Source of the DNA: G963668605 sp963793625
GTDB lineage: Bacteria; Acidobacteriota; Terriglobia; Bryobacterales; Bryobacteraceae
DNA: 64,000 bases
NCBI GenBank assembly: GCA_963793625.1
Contig: CAWCAT010000049.1
Coordinates: 248,001-312,000 of the forward strand
Reading direction: 5' to 3'
Under the pieces are notes generated by a model. That model made no database searches. It was not told the origin of the DNA and was given only the letters and a program-made list of their open reading frames with translations. Below are positions 15,891 through 24,446 of the stretch, one piece after another (position 1 is the first letter of the stretch; every line of letters begins with the position of its first letter). A program made the translations under genes and the position numbers.

Positions 15891-17998
15891 AGCAACGCTT
15901 TGAGGCCTTCGAAGCGAACCGTCCAGCCAGCCTTGGGAAAGCCGGGCGCGTGTGTCTTCGGCGCACCCTGCCAGCCTGCGGCCATCATCGCAACAGCGGC
16001 GAGCAATCCGCCGTTGCCCGGCAAATATAGCGGCAGATTAGTTCGCTGGTAATTGTGGCCGTTGGGCAGATATTCATTCTTTGGAGTGTCAAGCAACAGC
16101 GCGTCGATAGCTTTCGCGGGCTCACCAATTCGCGCGGCCGTCATCGCCACCATCGGGTAATCCCAACCCCAGGTATCGGCCCACCTCCACTCCTTAAATA
16201 CCTTCGCAAGCGTACGGCGCATCGTCTCACGATCCGCGCCTTCACCCGGAAGAAATCCGAAGGCAGCCAACATCGACGGATGATCGCGATTGCGCTCCGT
16301 AAATGTCTGCGGACAATTCTCGTGCGCCAGATAGACGCCTTCCTTAACCGGCATGGGCGCAAGGTTCTTACGCACCTGCTCCCACTGCGGGTTCGGCGGC
16401 AGTCCGAGGCGCTGACGCCATTGCCCGGCGATTTTCAGACCATGCGCCCAGTAGCCAAGTTCATAGGTTGGATTCCAGGTTTCGCGGGCTGGATGATTTT
16501 CCTGGGCCGGAATCACGGGCGGGCCCAGCACGTAGCGCTTAGTCTTCGGATCGAGAAATGCGAAGGACGCCATAAAATCGGCTGACTCAAACACGATATC
16601 TTTGTAGCGCTCCAACGTCGTGCGATTCGGATGCGACTGGTAGCAAAGCTCGGCGTAAGCGATCGGGTGCGGCTGTTGCCAGATGAGCATCGGACCAATC
16701 GGCGACGGAGAATCGCGGCCGTCGGGTCCAACCATCTTCGGCCAACGCGCACCGGCGTAGCCTTGATCCTTTGCCTTCTTGCGTGCGCTCGGCAAAATGC
16801 GCTGATACCAGTCCATGCTCTTTTCGAGCAACGGCGTTCGGCTCCACATCGGAAAATGTGCGGAATGCCACCAGTGCATTTCCAGATGGAATTTTCCATA
16901 CCAGCTGTTGCAGACCAGACCGGTTTCCTGCGGCGGCATGGAGCCGGAACACTGAATCGCGGTTTGATATTGCGAGAGCACGATGCGGCGTTCGAGTTCT
17001 TTCGCGCGCGGATCTTTGCTGGCCGTAAGTTCGATCGCACCACCTTCATTCCAGAAACGCTTCCAGTGTGTTTCGCTGGCTCGGAACGTGTCGTCGGCAG
17101 ATGGCAGTGAAGTGGCGACAGGCTTCGCCGAGAAGCAGCTCACGAAGCGCAGACGGTTATTGGCGCGCAACACGAACTGGTGCGGAGCGGATTGCTCCAT
17201 TGTGCCCAGGCCCTGCCACGCGACACTGTTTGAGTACGTGTCTCCATCCAGTTCACGCAGCAAATCGATGCGATTAGTCGCCCGATTCGAAGCGGTCGTT
17301 TTGTGGGTCTCGGGCTTGCTCCAATCGGCCGCACTCGTTTTGGGCGAGCCATACGGGAAATCGAAATAAACCTCGATTGGCGCTGCCGACTCGATGTTGA
17401 CGGCGAGCAGATCACGCTCCGGATGACAGCACGTGCGAACCGTGACCGCAGTAGCTTTCACACGAAACTTGCTGGTGATGATTCCGGTCCACAGATCGAG
17501 CGTCTGCCCTTGATCCGAGATGTCGGCCTGGTTAAGTCGAAAACTCACGCGCCCCAAATGCAATCGATGCGGATTCTCGCGTAGCCAGTTGAACAACGGC
17601 TCCTGACCCTTCGAGCGAGTGGGATACCCGACCATGCGCCCATGCGTATCGTACGGCTCCAGTTTCAAATCGTCCGGCCCGAGTCCTGCAGGCGGTGGAA
17701 CGCTGTGCCAGCCCCATTGAGACTGCGTACACAGCGGCATCGCCTTTTCGTACGCCTCGGGAAACGTCTGTAATCCCGTGATGTCGGCCGTGAACGCGAA
17801 CTCTCCGTTGCCGACGGATAAAGGAGAACGCGGATCCAGCTTTTTCAGCGTGGGATTGTGGCGCTGCACGAGTGCGTGCCTGTCTATCTGATCAGCGCCT
17901 GATGCAGGATTCGCGGAGAGACCCAAGCTCGCGGGAATCGCGGATGAGAGGATCTGCCGGCGCGAGAGGGTCACTCCGTCAGATTTTCGATTTGGCAT
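15887..17998 (-). CDS. Six-hairpin glycosidase, GH65-like, Tat-exported
   Basis: A 703-residue protein. The ATG at 17998 is preferred because it starts a Tat signal (SRRQILSSAIPASLG); a 69-bp N-terminal extension to 18067 is possible in frame but lacks a signal. After an N-terminal beta-sandwich, the central alpha/alpha barrel is seen at GLVCNSWYGKFHLEMHWWHSAHF and NRDHPSMLAAFGFLPG, with the conserved acidic residue in GKFHLEMH reminiscent of GH65 and related clans. The substrate is not predictable. The gene overlaps the upstream broken gene by 20 bp and the downstream gene by 4 bp, so all are translationally coupled. Confidence 0.65.
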   Translation of the reverse strand: MPNRKSDGVTLSRRQILSSAIPASLGLSANPASGADQIDRHALVQRHNPTLKKLDPRSPLSVGNGEFAFTADITGLQTFPEAYEKAMPLCTQSQWGWHSVPPPAGLGPDDLKLEPYDTHGRMVGYPTRSKGQEPLFNWLRENPHRLHLGRVSFRLNQADISDQGQTLDLWTGIITSKFRVKATAVTVRTCCHPERDLLAVNIESAAPIEVYFDFPYGSPKTSAADWSKPETHKTTASNRATNRIDLLRELDGDTYSNSVAWQGLGTMEQSAPHQFVLRANNRLRFVSCFSAKPVATSLPSADDTFRASETHWKRFWNEGGAIELTASKDPRAKELERRIVLSQYQTAIQCSGSMPPQETGLVCNSWYGKFHLEMHWWHSAHFPMWSRTPLLEKSMDWYQRILPSARKKAKDQGYAGARWPKMVGPDGRDSPSPIGPMLIWQQPHPIAYAELCYQSHPNRTTLERYKDIVFESADFMASFAFLDPKTKRYVLGPPVIPAQENHPARETWNPTYELGYWAHGLKIAGQWRQRLGLPPNPQWEQVRKNLAPMPVKEGVYLAHENCPQTFTERNRDHPSMLAAFGFLPGEGADRETMRRTLAKVFKEWRWADTWGWDYPMVAMTAARIGEPAKAIDALLLDTPKNEYLPNGHNYQRTNLPLYLPGNGGLLAAVAMMAAGWQGAPKTHAPGFPKAGWTVRFEGLKALL

Positions 17999-18929
17999 CA
18001 GAACTATTATGGCCAAACGATAGCCGCACGGGACGACGGCGGCCCTCTGGACTATCCAGACAGACATTGTAGGTAATGCTCCAGGTCTGCGCGGCAGAAT
18101 CGTAATCGGTCTGCCAGTAATCGCGGCCGTGCACCGATTGATTGACGACTGTGCCGTTCATCGACAATGTTAAGTTGCGGTGATCGCGAAGACCTGTGAA
18201 CGTAATGGGCACGTAGCCGAGTCCGCCGGAAACACCCCAGCTTCCGATGGCTGCTTCCTCCCATAGCTGATTCCAGCCCCAGCCTATTAGGCTAAGCTGC
18301 GCGTGCGAGGCTGCGGGAACGCCACCCCAGCGTCCATACGTGAGATCAAATTCCGCGCTGAACGGATAGTCCTTCGCGAAAAGCACACGTACAGTCTGGG
18401 CCTGTGCAGTCGGATTGCTGAAAGTCAGTGGGAGGCGTTCGAGATGATCCAGATCATCGGCCATGCGCCACTTCTCGCGCGGCAAGTCGATGTAATGCCA
18501 ACCACGCACGCAAGCACTAGAGAAATCGACTGTACCTGTCCAGCGCTCCAGACACTACGCTGTCCGATCGTCTCGCCGCGATCGATTACGGCAATTTCCA
18601 GAGCGGCATCGCGCAATTCCTGTTGCGGAGTGAGTTCGAGCAGAGATAACACGACGGTCCTGCGCGACCGCGTCGGAGTAACTCAGCGCTTTCGCGATTG
18701 CGCCGAGGTGCAACAAACGTAGGCTTTCCACGTCCAGCGCGAGACCGTAGCGCCCGGTCTGGACACAAAGCACTTTGGCGTCGGCAAGGTTGCGCCCGCT
18801 CCAGCCATTGGCCCACCACAGATACGTGTAGTCCTGGGTGAGCGGCATGCAGCGGCCCGCGCTGACCGGTTCCAGCGGCGAGCCGACTGCGAGGACACCC
18901 ACAACTTCGCAGAACTCTCTACGTCGCAT
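17979..18929 (-). pseudogene. Broken Tat-exported protein of unknown function
   Basis: The frames 18929-18660, 18650-18510 and 18509-17979 read as one protein if two shifts (about 18655 and 18505) are allowed. It begins MRRREFCEVVGVLAVG (Tat-like) and has segments TQDYTYLWWANGWSGR, LTPQQELRDAALEIAVID, IDLPREKWRMADDLDHL and a beta-rich C-terminus (LTFSNPTAQAQTVRVLF). No family is recognised. It is 9 bp downstream of a Gfo/Idh/MocA gene and overlaps the start of the six-hairpin glycosidase, so it is an operon member. Confidence 0.55.
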
Positions 18930-18938
18930 CCCGCCGCG

Positions 18939-20144
18939 CTAGATAATTTCCAGCTTCTTGGGATCGAAGCGCATCTTGCGACCCTTGTTGAGAGATTCGG
19001 CAGCCATGATTCCGCCGACCGCGTGCGAGAAACCGGCCTGCACGTTCGCGCGACATTCCTGGCGACTGCGGATGCACTCGATGAAATTGTGCATGTGCGA
19101 ATTCGTCACTTCCGGCTTGATCGGAATGACGCCCTGCACTTTCTTCGGATCGGAACTGCCTTCGCCACTATAAACGTTATTGTCGAGATCGAGCGTGCCC
19201 AGTGTGCCATACCAGACGTTGCGCAGGCCCGAAGCGTTATTCAAAAACATCGAGAACGTAAACAGAAATTCTTTCGGATAATCAAGCACAGCGTAGAAGG
19301 CATCCGAGGTTTTGCGCCCGTCCTTCCAGAGAAACACGCCGCCATTCGCAATAGCGCCGCTTGGATACGGATCATCCATAAACCATGCGGCCAGGTCGAC
19401 CATGTGGCTCATCCATAGGCCCGGAATACCGTTTGTGGTTTCGGGGAAAAGCTGCCACTCGCGTAACAGCCGCGGATCGAAGGGCTTATCGATTTTGCCC
19501 ATCTGGAACATCTTCCAATCGACATCGGCGGGCGTGGCGCGCTGCAGATCTGCGGCGCTGCGTTTCCAGCGCGCACCCTGTACTGCGTACGCAATCTCGA
19601 CGCGCGTCACCTTGCCGATGACGCCGGAACGAATTAAATTCGCCGCCGCCATGCAGTGACCGTCACTGCGACGCTGCGTGCCGACCTGCACAACGCACTT
19701 GCTCTTCTTGACCGCAAGATACGCGGATTTCGCTTCACTAAACTCGACGGCGAAGGGCTTTTCGACGTACACGTCCTTGCCCGCTTCGACCGCAGCCTTC
19801 AGAATTGTGGCGTGGCCGAAATCCGGAGTCGCTATGACGACGGCATCCAGATCCTTCCAGCTCAGCATCTCGCGAAAATCAGTCGTGGTCTTCGGTTTTG
19901 AACCGAAGGCTTTCTCGACGCGCTCAGCGGCTTTCTCGCGGTTTGGACGGAACACATCGCAGATGCCGCCGATGGTGACGTTGAGATCTTTCGAGCGGAT
20001 GATCTCGCCGATGTCATCGTTGCCGCGCCCGCCCGTGCCGATCATACCGATGTTGATGCGGTCATTTGCTGCAGATGACCGCGAGAGTGTTGCAGAGGCC
20101 GCCGCGCCCACAAAGGCGCGGCGGGACAATATTGAGCTTTCCAT
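18939..20144 (-). CDS. Gfo/Idh/MocA-family oxidoreductase, Tat-exported
   Basis: A 401-residue intact protein. It has a Tat signal (SRRAFVGAAASATLSRS), a Rossmann NAD(P)-binding motif IGMIGTGGRGNDD and the family's EKP lysine motif (GKDVYVEKPFAVEF). The C-terminal alpha/beta domain contains LWMSHMVDLAAWFMDD, the family's conserved acid/histidine stretch. GAGG 4 bp before the ATG is a good ribosome site, and it overlaps the stop of the preceding gene (TCTGAGG). Family members oxidise sugars or sugar derivatives, often at C3. It is one of two adjacent oxidoreductases in the operon. Confidence 0.9.
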   Translation of the reverse strand: MESSILSRRAFVGAAASATLSRSSAANDRINIGMIGTGGRGNDDIGEIIRSKDLNVTIGGICDVFRPNREKAAERVEKAFGSKPKTTTDFREMLSWKDLDAVVIATPDFGHATILKAAVEAGKDVYVEKPFAVEFSEAKSAYLAVKKSKCVVQVGTQRRSDGHCMAAANLIRSGVIGKVTRVEIAYAVQGARWKRSAADLQRATPADVDWKMFQMGKIDKPFDPRLLREWQLFPETTNGIPGLWMSHMVDLAAWFMDDPYPSGAIANGGVFLWKDGRKTSDAFYAVLDYPKEFLFTFSMFLNNASGLRNVWYGTLGTLDLDNNVYSGEGSSDPKKVQGVIPIKPEVTNSHMHNFIECIRSRQECRANVQAGFSHAVGGIMAAESLNKGRKMRFDPKKLEII

Positions 20145-20150
20145 AAAACC

Positions 20151-21275
20151 TCAGACTTTATTAATTTTTTCCCAGGTCATTTCCTGACCAGTGGTCAGTG
20201 CCTTCAACGCCATCACGGCAACGAGTGTGCTTTCTGCGCCCCACAATGCGGCGTTCTCCAACTTGCTCGTGCGCACACCTTCCACGAACTGATTTACGTT
20301 ATCCGCAGTGATATCGTATGTGGTCTTCACTTCTTCCACAGGCTTGCCCGTTCGGTAGACCACGTAACCCTTGCGCGACGTATTCACAACGCCCTTTTCG
20401 CAAACGAACGTCTCCGACACGTCCTGACCACCGGGGCTGCGGAACTGATTAGCGGCGTAGCTGAACACAGTTCCATCGGCGAACTGGAATGTCGCCGCTA
20501 GGTTGTCATAGACGTTGCCGATCTGGGTGCGGATCATGCGACTGCCGTACCCGGTCACCTTCACCGGATGCGTTCCCATGAACCAGTTCACTACGTCGAT
20601 GTTGTGGCAATCCTGCTCCACCAGGATGTCGCCGGAAAGTTCGCGATAGAAGAACCAGTTGCGCATGCGCTCTTCGCTCTGCGGATGTCCCTTCTGAATC
20701 GGAGGTCCACCGCCCATCCACGCAGCGCGCACCTGTTTGATTCCGCCGAGTTCGCCGGACTTCACGATCGCATGCGCGGCTCGGTAATCCTTGCCGTACC
20801 GCTGCTGGTAGTCCATCGAAATGCGCTTTGTCTTGTCAGCCTTCTTTGCAGCGGCGAGCACGCGAAGACAACCGGCTGCGTTGACACCTGCGGGCTTTTC
20901 CAGGAAGATGTGCTTACGCGCCTTCACTGCAAATTCGAAGTGTTCGGGATGCAGGTATGCGGGCGTTGCAATCAGGACTGCGTTTACATTGCTCGCAAGC
21001 AATTCGTGAAGATCCTTGTAGCGCTTCGCGCCAGTGTATTTCGCGGCAGCAGCGGCGAACTTGTCTTCGTAGATGTCCGTGAATCCGGCAACGCGCGCCA
21101 TTTCGTTTTTGGCGAACAGTCCGCTCACATACATGCCGCGATTGCCGCAGCCAATCAAGCCCAGGGTCATCGCCGAGTTGGCCTGTGAACCGCGCACAGA
21201 TTCGGGTTTAACAATCGAGAAGCCGAGCGCAGAGGCGCTGGACAACTTCATAAAATTGCGTCGTGTTTTTTCCAT
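20151..21275 (-). CDS. Gfo/Idh/MocA-family oxidoreductase, second of a tandem pair
   Basis: A 374-residue intact protein with a Tat-like start (TRRNFMKLSSASALGF), Rossmann motif LGLIGCGNRGMYVSG and EKPAG for the catalytic Lys motif (KHIFLEKPAGVNAAG). The C-terminal half includes DILVEQDCHNIDVVNWFMG, with the family's conserved His. GAGGA lies just before the ATG. It has only limited similarity to its neighbour at 18939, so the pair is not a recent duplication and probably acts on different substrates or steps. It lies 15 bp downstream of the sulfatase. Confidence 0.9.
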   Translation of the reverse strand: MEKTRRNFMKLSSASALGFSIVKPESVRGSQANSAMTLGLIGCGNRGMYVSGLFAKNEMARVAGFTDIYEDKFAAAAAKYTGAKRYKDLHELLASNVNAVLIATPAYLHPEHFEFAVKARKHIFLEKPAGVNAAGCLRVLAAAKKADKTKRISMDYQQRYGKDYRAAHAIVKSGELGGIKQVRAAWMGGGPPIQKGHPQSEERMRNWFFYRELSGDILVEQDCHNIDVVNWFMGTHPVKVTGYGSRMIRTQIGNVYDNLAATFQFADGTVFSYAANQFRSPGGQDVSETFVCEKGVVNTSRKGYVVYRTGKPVEEVKTTYDITADNVNQFVEGVRTSKLENAALWGAESTLVAVMALKALTTGQEMTWEKINKV

Positions 21276-21290
21276 AAAGTCCTCTTGTGA

Positions 21291-22625
21291 TCAGACCGGA
21301 AATTCCGGGTGCTCCGTGCGAGCCTGTTTCATGATGGTTGTGATTCGCTGCACCACGTCCGGGTTGTTTGCAGCGAGATTGTTCTTCTCAGAGAGGTCGG
21401 CCTCTACGTCATAGAGTTCGACAGGTTTGTTCTTCCCCGGACGTACGCCTTTCCACTTACCCATGCGCACGGCCTGGGCGAAAACTCTTTCGTGGAACTC
21501 CCAATACAAGTATTCGTGATTCTTCTGGGGCTTGCCCAGCAGAGCCGGCAGCATCGAAATTCCGTCGATGTTGTCCGGCGCTTTCACTCCCGCAATCTCC
21601 GCGGCGGTAGGAAGGAAATCCCAGAACGCCAGCACCTGATTGGAGACGCGTCCGGCCGGCACCTTCCCCGGCCAGCGCGCGATGAACGGAACACGAATGC
21701 CGCCGTCATAAAGATCGCGCTTTATGCCGCGCAGCGGACCACGGCTCTCGAAGAAGTCGGGATCGTGCTTGCCTTCGCGATGAGGCCCGTTGTCGCTCGT
21801 GAAAATCACCAGCGTGTTGTCACTCGCGCCAGCGGCCTTCAGCGCCTCCATCAATTTGCCGACATCGCTATCGAGACGAGTCATCATTGCGGCGAAATTT
21901 TTCTCAGTCTCGGGCCAGGGCTTGTCCGCAAACTGTTTGTTGTCGGGCACGTCCATGCCATTGCCGGAGAAGACGCCGCGTTCATTATTAGCGTGTGGAA
22001 TCGTGGTCGTGAAGCAAAGAAAAAACGGAGATTTTTGCGGGCGTTTCACAAACGCCAGCGCCTTTTCAAGGAAACGGTCCGGCGCATAAATCTTTCGCTG
22101 ATCGAACCAGTTTGGCGGCAGAAATGTTTCGTTCTGGTTATCCCAGAGATGCTCGGGATAATAATTGTGCGCGTGGAGTTGATTGAGATAGCCGTAGAAC
22201 TCGTCGAAGCCGCGGGTGTTCGGCACGCTGCCTGTCGCCGGTCCGCCCAGGCCCCACTTCCCAAACATGGCGGTCCGATAACCCGCCTGCTTCAGCACCG
22301 TCGCCGCCATTGGTTCATCCGGCTTGGTTCCGGGTTCCGGAGAACGATTCCCGCGAATGGTGGCGTGACCTGTATGCTTGCCGGTCATCAGACAGCAGCG
22401 CGAAGGTGCGCAGACGGTGCTGCCGGCATAGGCCTGGGTGAAACGCGTACCTTCGGCTGCGAGACGATCTATGTTCGGTGTGGCGAATTTCTTCTGTCCG
22501 TAACAGCCCAAATCGCCGTAGCCGAGGTCATCGGCCAGGATGAAAATGATATTCGGTTTGGGCGCCGCTGTTTGCGCCGACGCCGCGAGCGCAGCGGACG
22601 CGCCAAGGAATTCTCTGCGATTCAT
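21291..22625 (-). CDS. S1-family sulfatase, Tat-exported
   Basis: A 444-residue protein. The Tat signal is MNRREFLGASAALAASA. The catalytic motif C72-A-P-S-R76 fits the C-x-P-S-R signature that is converted to formylglycine. Metal-binding D32-D33 (FILADDLGYGDLG) and the HGH-type residues of the TGKHTGHATIRGN segment are present. The C-terminal part carries the conserved FWDFLPTAAEIAGV. The enzyme should remove sulfate esters from carbohydrates outside the cytoplasm. An anaerobic or aerobic sulfatase-maturation enzyme is not in the window. The gene is 52 bp downstream of the ThuA-like gene. Confidence 0.9.
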   Translation of the reverse strand: MNRREFLGASAALAASAQTAAPKPNIIFILADDLGYGDLGCYGQKKFATPNIDRLAAEGTRFTQAYAGSTVCAPSRCCLMTGKHTGHATIRGNRSPEPGTKPDEPMAATVLKQAGYRTAMFGKWGLGGPATGSVPNTRGFDEFYGYLNQLHAHNYYPEHLWDNQNETFLPPNWFDQRKIYAPDRFLEKALAFVKRPQKSPFFLCFTTTIPHANNERGVFSGNGMDVPDNKQFADKPWPETEKNFAAMMTRLDSDVGKLMEALKAAGASDNTLVIFTSDNGPHREGKHDPDFFESRGPLRGIKRDLYDGGIRVPFIARWPGKVPAGRVSNQVLAFWDFLPTAAEIAGVKAPDNIDGISMLPALLGKPQKNHEYLYWEFHERVFAQAVRMGKWKGVRPGKNKPVELYDVEADLSEKNNLAANNPDVVQRITTIMKQARTEHPEFPV

Positions 22626-22677
22626 AAATGATTGCCTGAAGAGAAATCATACTTGAATCGGCATGCTGTACGCTTGC

Positions 22678-23429
22678 CTACGGTTTGTAGTTGACTGCGT
22701 TCACGATGATCTGCGCGTAGGCCGGATTTTCGAAATCCTTCGCGCTGTGGCCTGCCATGAAGTACAGCACCGAGCCTTTTTCGGCCTTCATGTACCATCC
22801 GCCCCTGTCTTGCATGTAGAGCGTGCCGGATTTCGCTTCGCGGAATTTCACGCCGAGCAGAAGCGTGCGCTCGCCTGTAAATACGTGGTTCAGATAAACT
22901 TCCGTCTCGTGCAATTCGATCGCGGGATAGGGCTTTTCCTCGCCGCCCAGGTCAGAGCTTTTGTAGGCTACAGGCTTTCCATATTTCACATTATGGGAGG
23001 TGATGTAATGTTTCGGCGCGAGATTCACGAGGTCCATCGTGATGCCTTCGTAGTACTTGTAGCCGCCCTGGCTGACATCGCCTGTCGGAAGTGAAATCTT
23101 CAGGAATGGAAACCAATACTGATTGGGGCGCTTGCCGGAACTAATCGAATGGTGCAGCAGAATCAGTTTGCCGCCGGATTTCGCAAACTCGATAAAAGCT
23201 TTTTCTGCAGGCTCGCCGATGGTCTTGTGAATGTACACAATCATCACCGGAAAGCGCGACAGGTCCGCCGGCATCTCCGTCTGCTTTACGAGCGTACAGT
23301 TGGCCTTCGCACCGGTCTTCAATTTCGCGGCCAGTACCTCCATGGCCGGCAACTCGTCGGCAACAATCAAGATCTCCGTGGCCGCACTCAGCGAAAAACA
23401 CATCAGGAAAATGCTGCGATTATTCTCAT
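22678..23429 (-). CDS. ThuA-like secreted protein, start interrupted by one missing base
   Basis: The region reads as a 250-residue ThuA-like protein (DAADELPAMEVLAAKLKTG, VMIVYIHKTIGEPAEKAFIEF, KLILLHHSISSG, LHETEVYLNHVFTGERTLLL). The best start is ATG at 23429, which overlaps the upstream stop (ATGA). Using it gives MRIIAAF, then the frame is lost; adding one T in the TTTT run (plus-strand AAAA at 23408-23411) restores a signal peptide ending LMCFSLSAATE. Length 752 bp is one short of a multiple of three, in agreement. ThuA/ GATase-like proteins act in glycoside or trehalose-related pathways together with Gfo/Idh/MocA enzymes. The missing base may be an assembly error. Confidence 0.7.
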
Positions 23430-24436
23430 TTCGAAGACCTCGCGTATTCACACAACGCACGCAGATTGGGGATTGGGGTATCGCGCGACACTTCGCATCC
23501 TGCACTCACGATATAGTTCGCGCCAGCCTGCTGGTGACACTCCGAGATTGCGGCGAGCACGTCATCGGGAGTACCGTTTCGAAGAACTTTCACAGGATCA
23601 ATATTGCCGAGCAGCACTTGATCCGGACCCATCTGTTCGCGACCCTGCGCGAGAGTCGCCAGAAAATCCAGATCGACAATTTCGCAGCCGAGCGCGCCTA
23701 TCGGCTTCAGAATTCGACGCGTGTTTCCGCAGATGTGCAGGCGCACCCTTCCGCCCGCTGCATGAATGCCATCCACCAACTTCTTCTCGTAGGGCCAGAC
23801 AAATTCTTCGTAAATGCGCGGGCCGACCAATGATGCCGCAGCGTCGCCGACACCGATGATGTCCGCGCCTGCTTCTATCTGAAATTTTGCAAACCGCAGT
23901 GCCGTGTTGACGATCACCTCGAAGAGATCACGCACGAATTGCGGATCGTCGTGGAAATCAAGCATCAAGCGATTGATGCCGCGCAGGTCGGCGGCCTCTG
24001 CACAAGGGCCCTCCACCCAACCTTCGACAAACTTGTCGGAGCCCACGCGACTTCGCAACAGTTCGACACCTTGAATGCGATCGTGCATGCGCCCGCCGCC
24101 CAACGGGTCGGGAATCTTGAGTGTCGCGAGCGCGGTTTTGTCGGCAATCAGCGCCGATTCTTCGATGATCGCGGGTGGCTGATCTTCGTACCACTCGACG
24201 GTCGCGCCATAGTCGGCGGCTTCGCGCGCCGGATCCGAAATGACCGAAACGTAATCGAAACCATACTCTTCAGCCACACGAATCTGCGCCTCGGCCATTA
24301 TTCGGTGATCGCGCGCGTACTCGCCGTATTTCACGCCGATCGCGTCCGCCGCAAACATCATCGTGATCGGCATCAAGGCAAGGTGATCCACACCCCGGCG
24401 CTCGATGGTTGCGATCACGCGCTCACGTCCATTCAT
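23426..24436 (-). CDS. UroD/MtbA-type methyltransferase-like protein in a glycan operon
   Basis: A 336-residue protein of the uroporphyrinogen-decarboxylase superfamily, with an ATG at 24436 (an in-frame TTG at 24445 is also possible). Residues H234-x-C236 (RLHICGNT) and C314 (SAGCEV) reproduce the zinc-binding H-x-C...C of corrinoid-dependent methyltransferases such as MtbA and MtaA, which is not needed for porphyrin decarboxylation. Other conserved parts are FRVAEEYGFDYVSVISD and DIIGVGDAAASLVGP. A demethylation or methyl-transfer role on a substrate of the operon is a reasonable inference. It is cytoplasmic. The stop overlaps the ThuA start (ATGA); the upstream gene ends 10 bp before it. 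Confidence 0.75.
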   Translation of the reverse strand: MNGRERVIATIERRGVDHLALMPITMMFAADAIGVKYGEYARDHRIMAEAQIRVAEEYGFDYVSVISDPAREAADYGATVEWYEDQPPAIIEESALIADKTALATLKIPDPLGGGRMHDRIQGVELLRSRVGSDKFVEGWVEGPCAEAADLRGINRLMLDFHDDPQFVRDLFEVIVNTALRFAKFQIEAGADIIGVGDAAASLVGPRIYEEFVWPYEKKLVDGIHAAGGRVRLHICGNTRRILKPIGALGCEIVDLDFLATLAQGREQMGPDQVLLGNIDPVKVLRNGTPDDVLAAISECHQQAGANYIVSAGCEVSRDTPIPNLRALCEYARSSK

Positions 24437-24446
24437 ATCATTCAAT

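Noticed and set aside
18939..21275. Tandem duplication of the two adjacent Gfo/Idh/MocA genes
   Set aside because: The proteins share only family motifs and differ in signal peptide, length and C-terminus.
21309..22631. 440-residue plus-strand open frame
   Set aside because: It is antisense to the intact sulfatase, which has strong motifs and a ribosome site; no evidence for coding on this strand.
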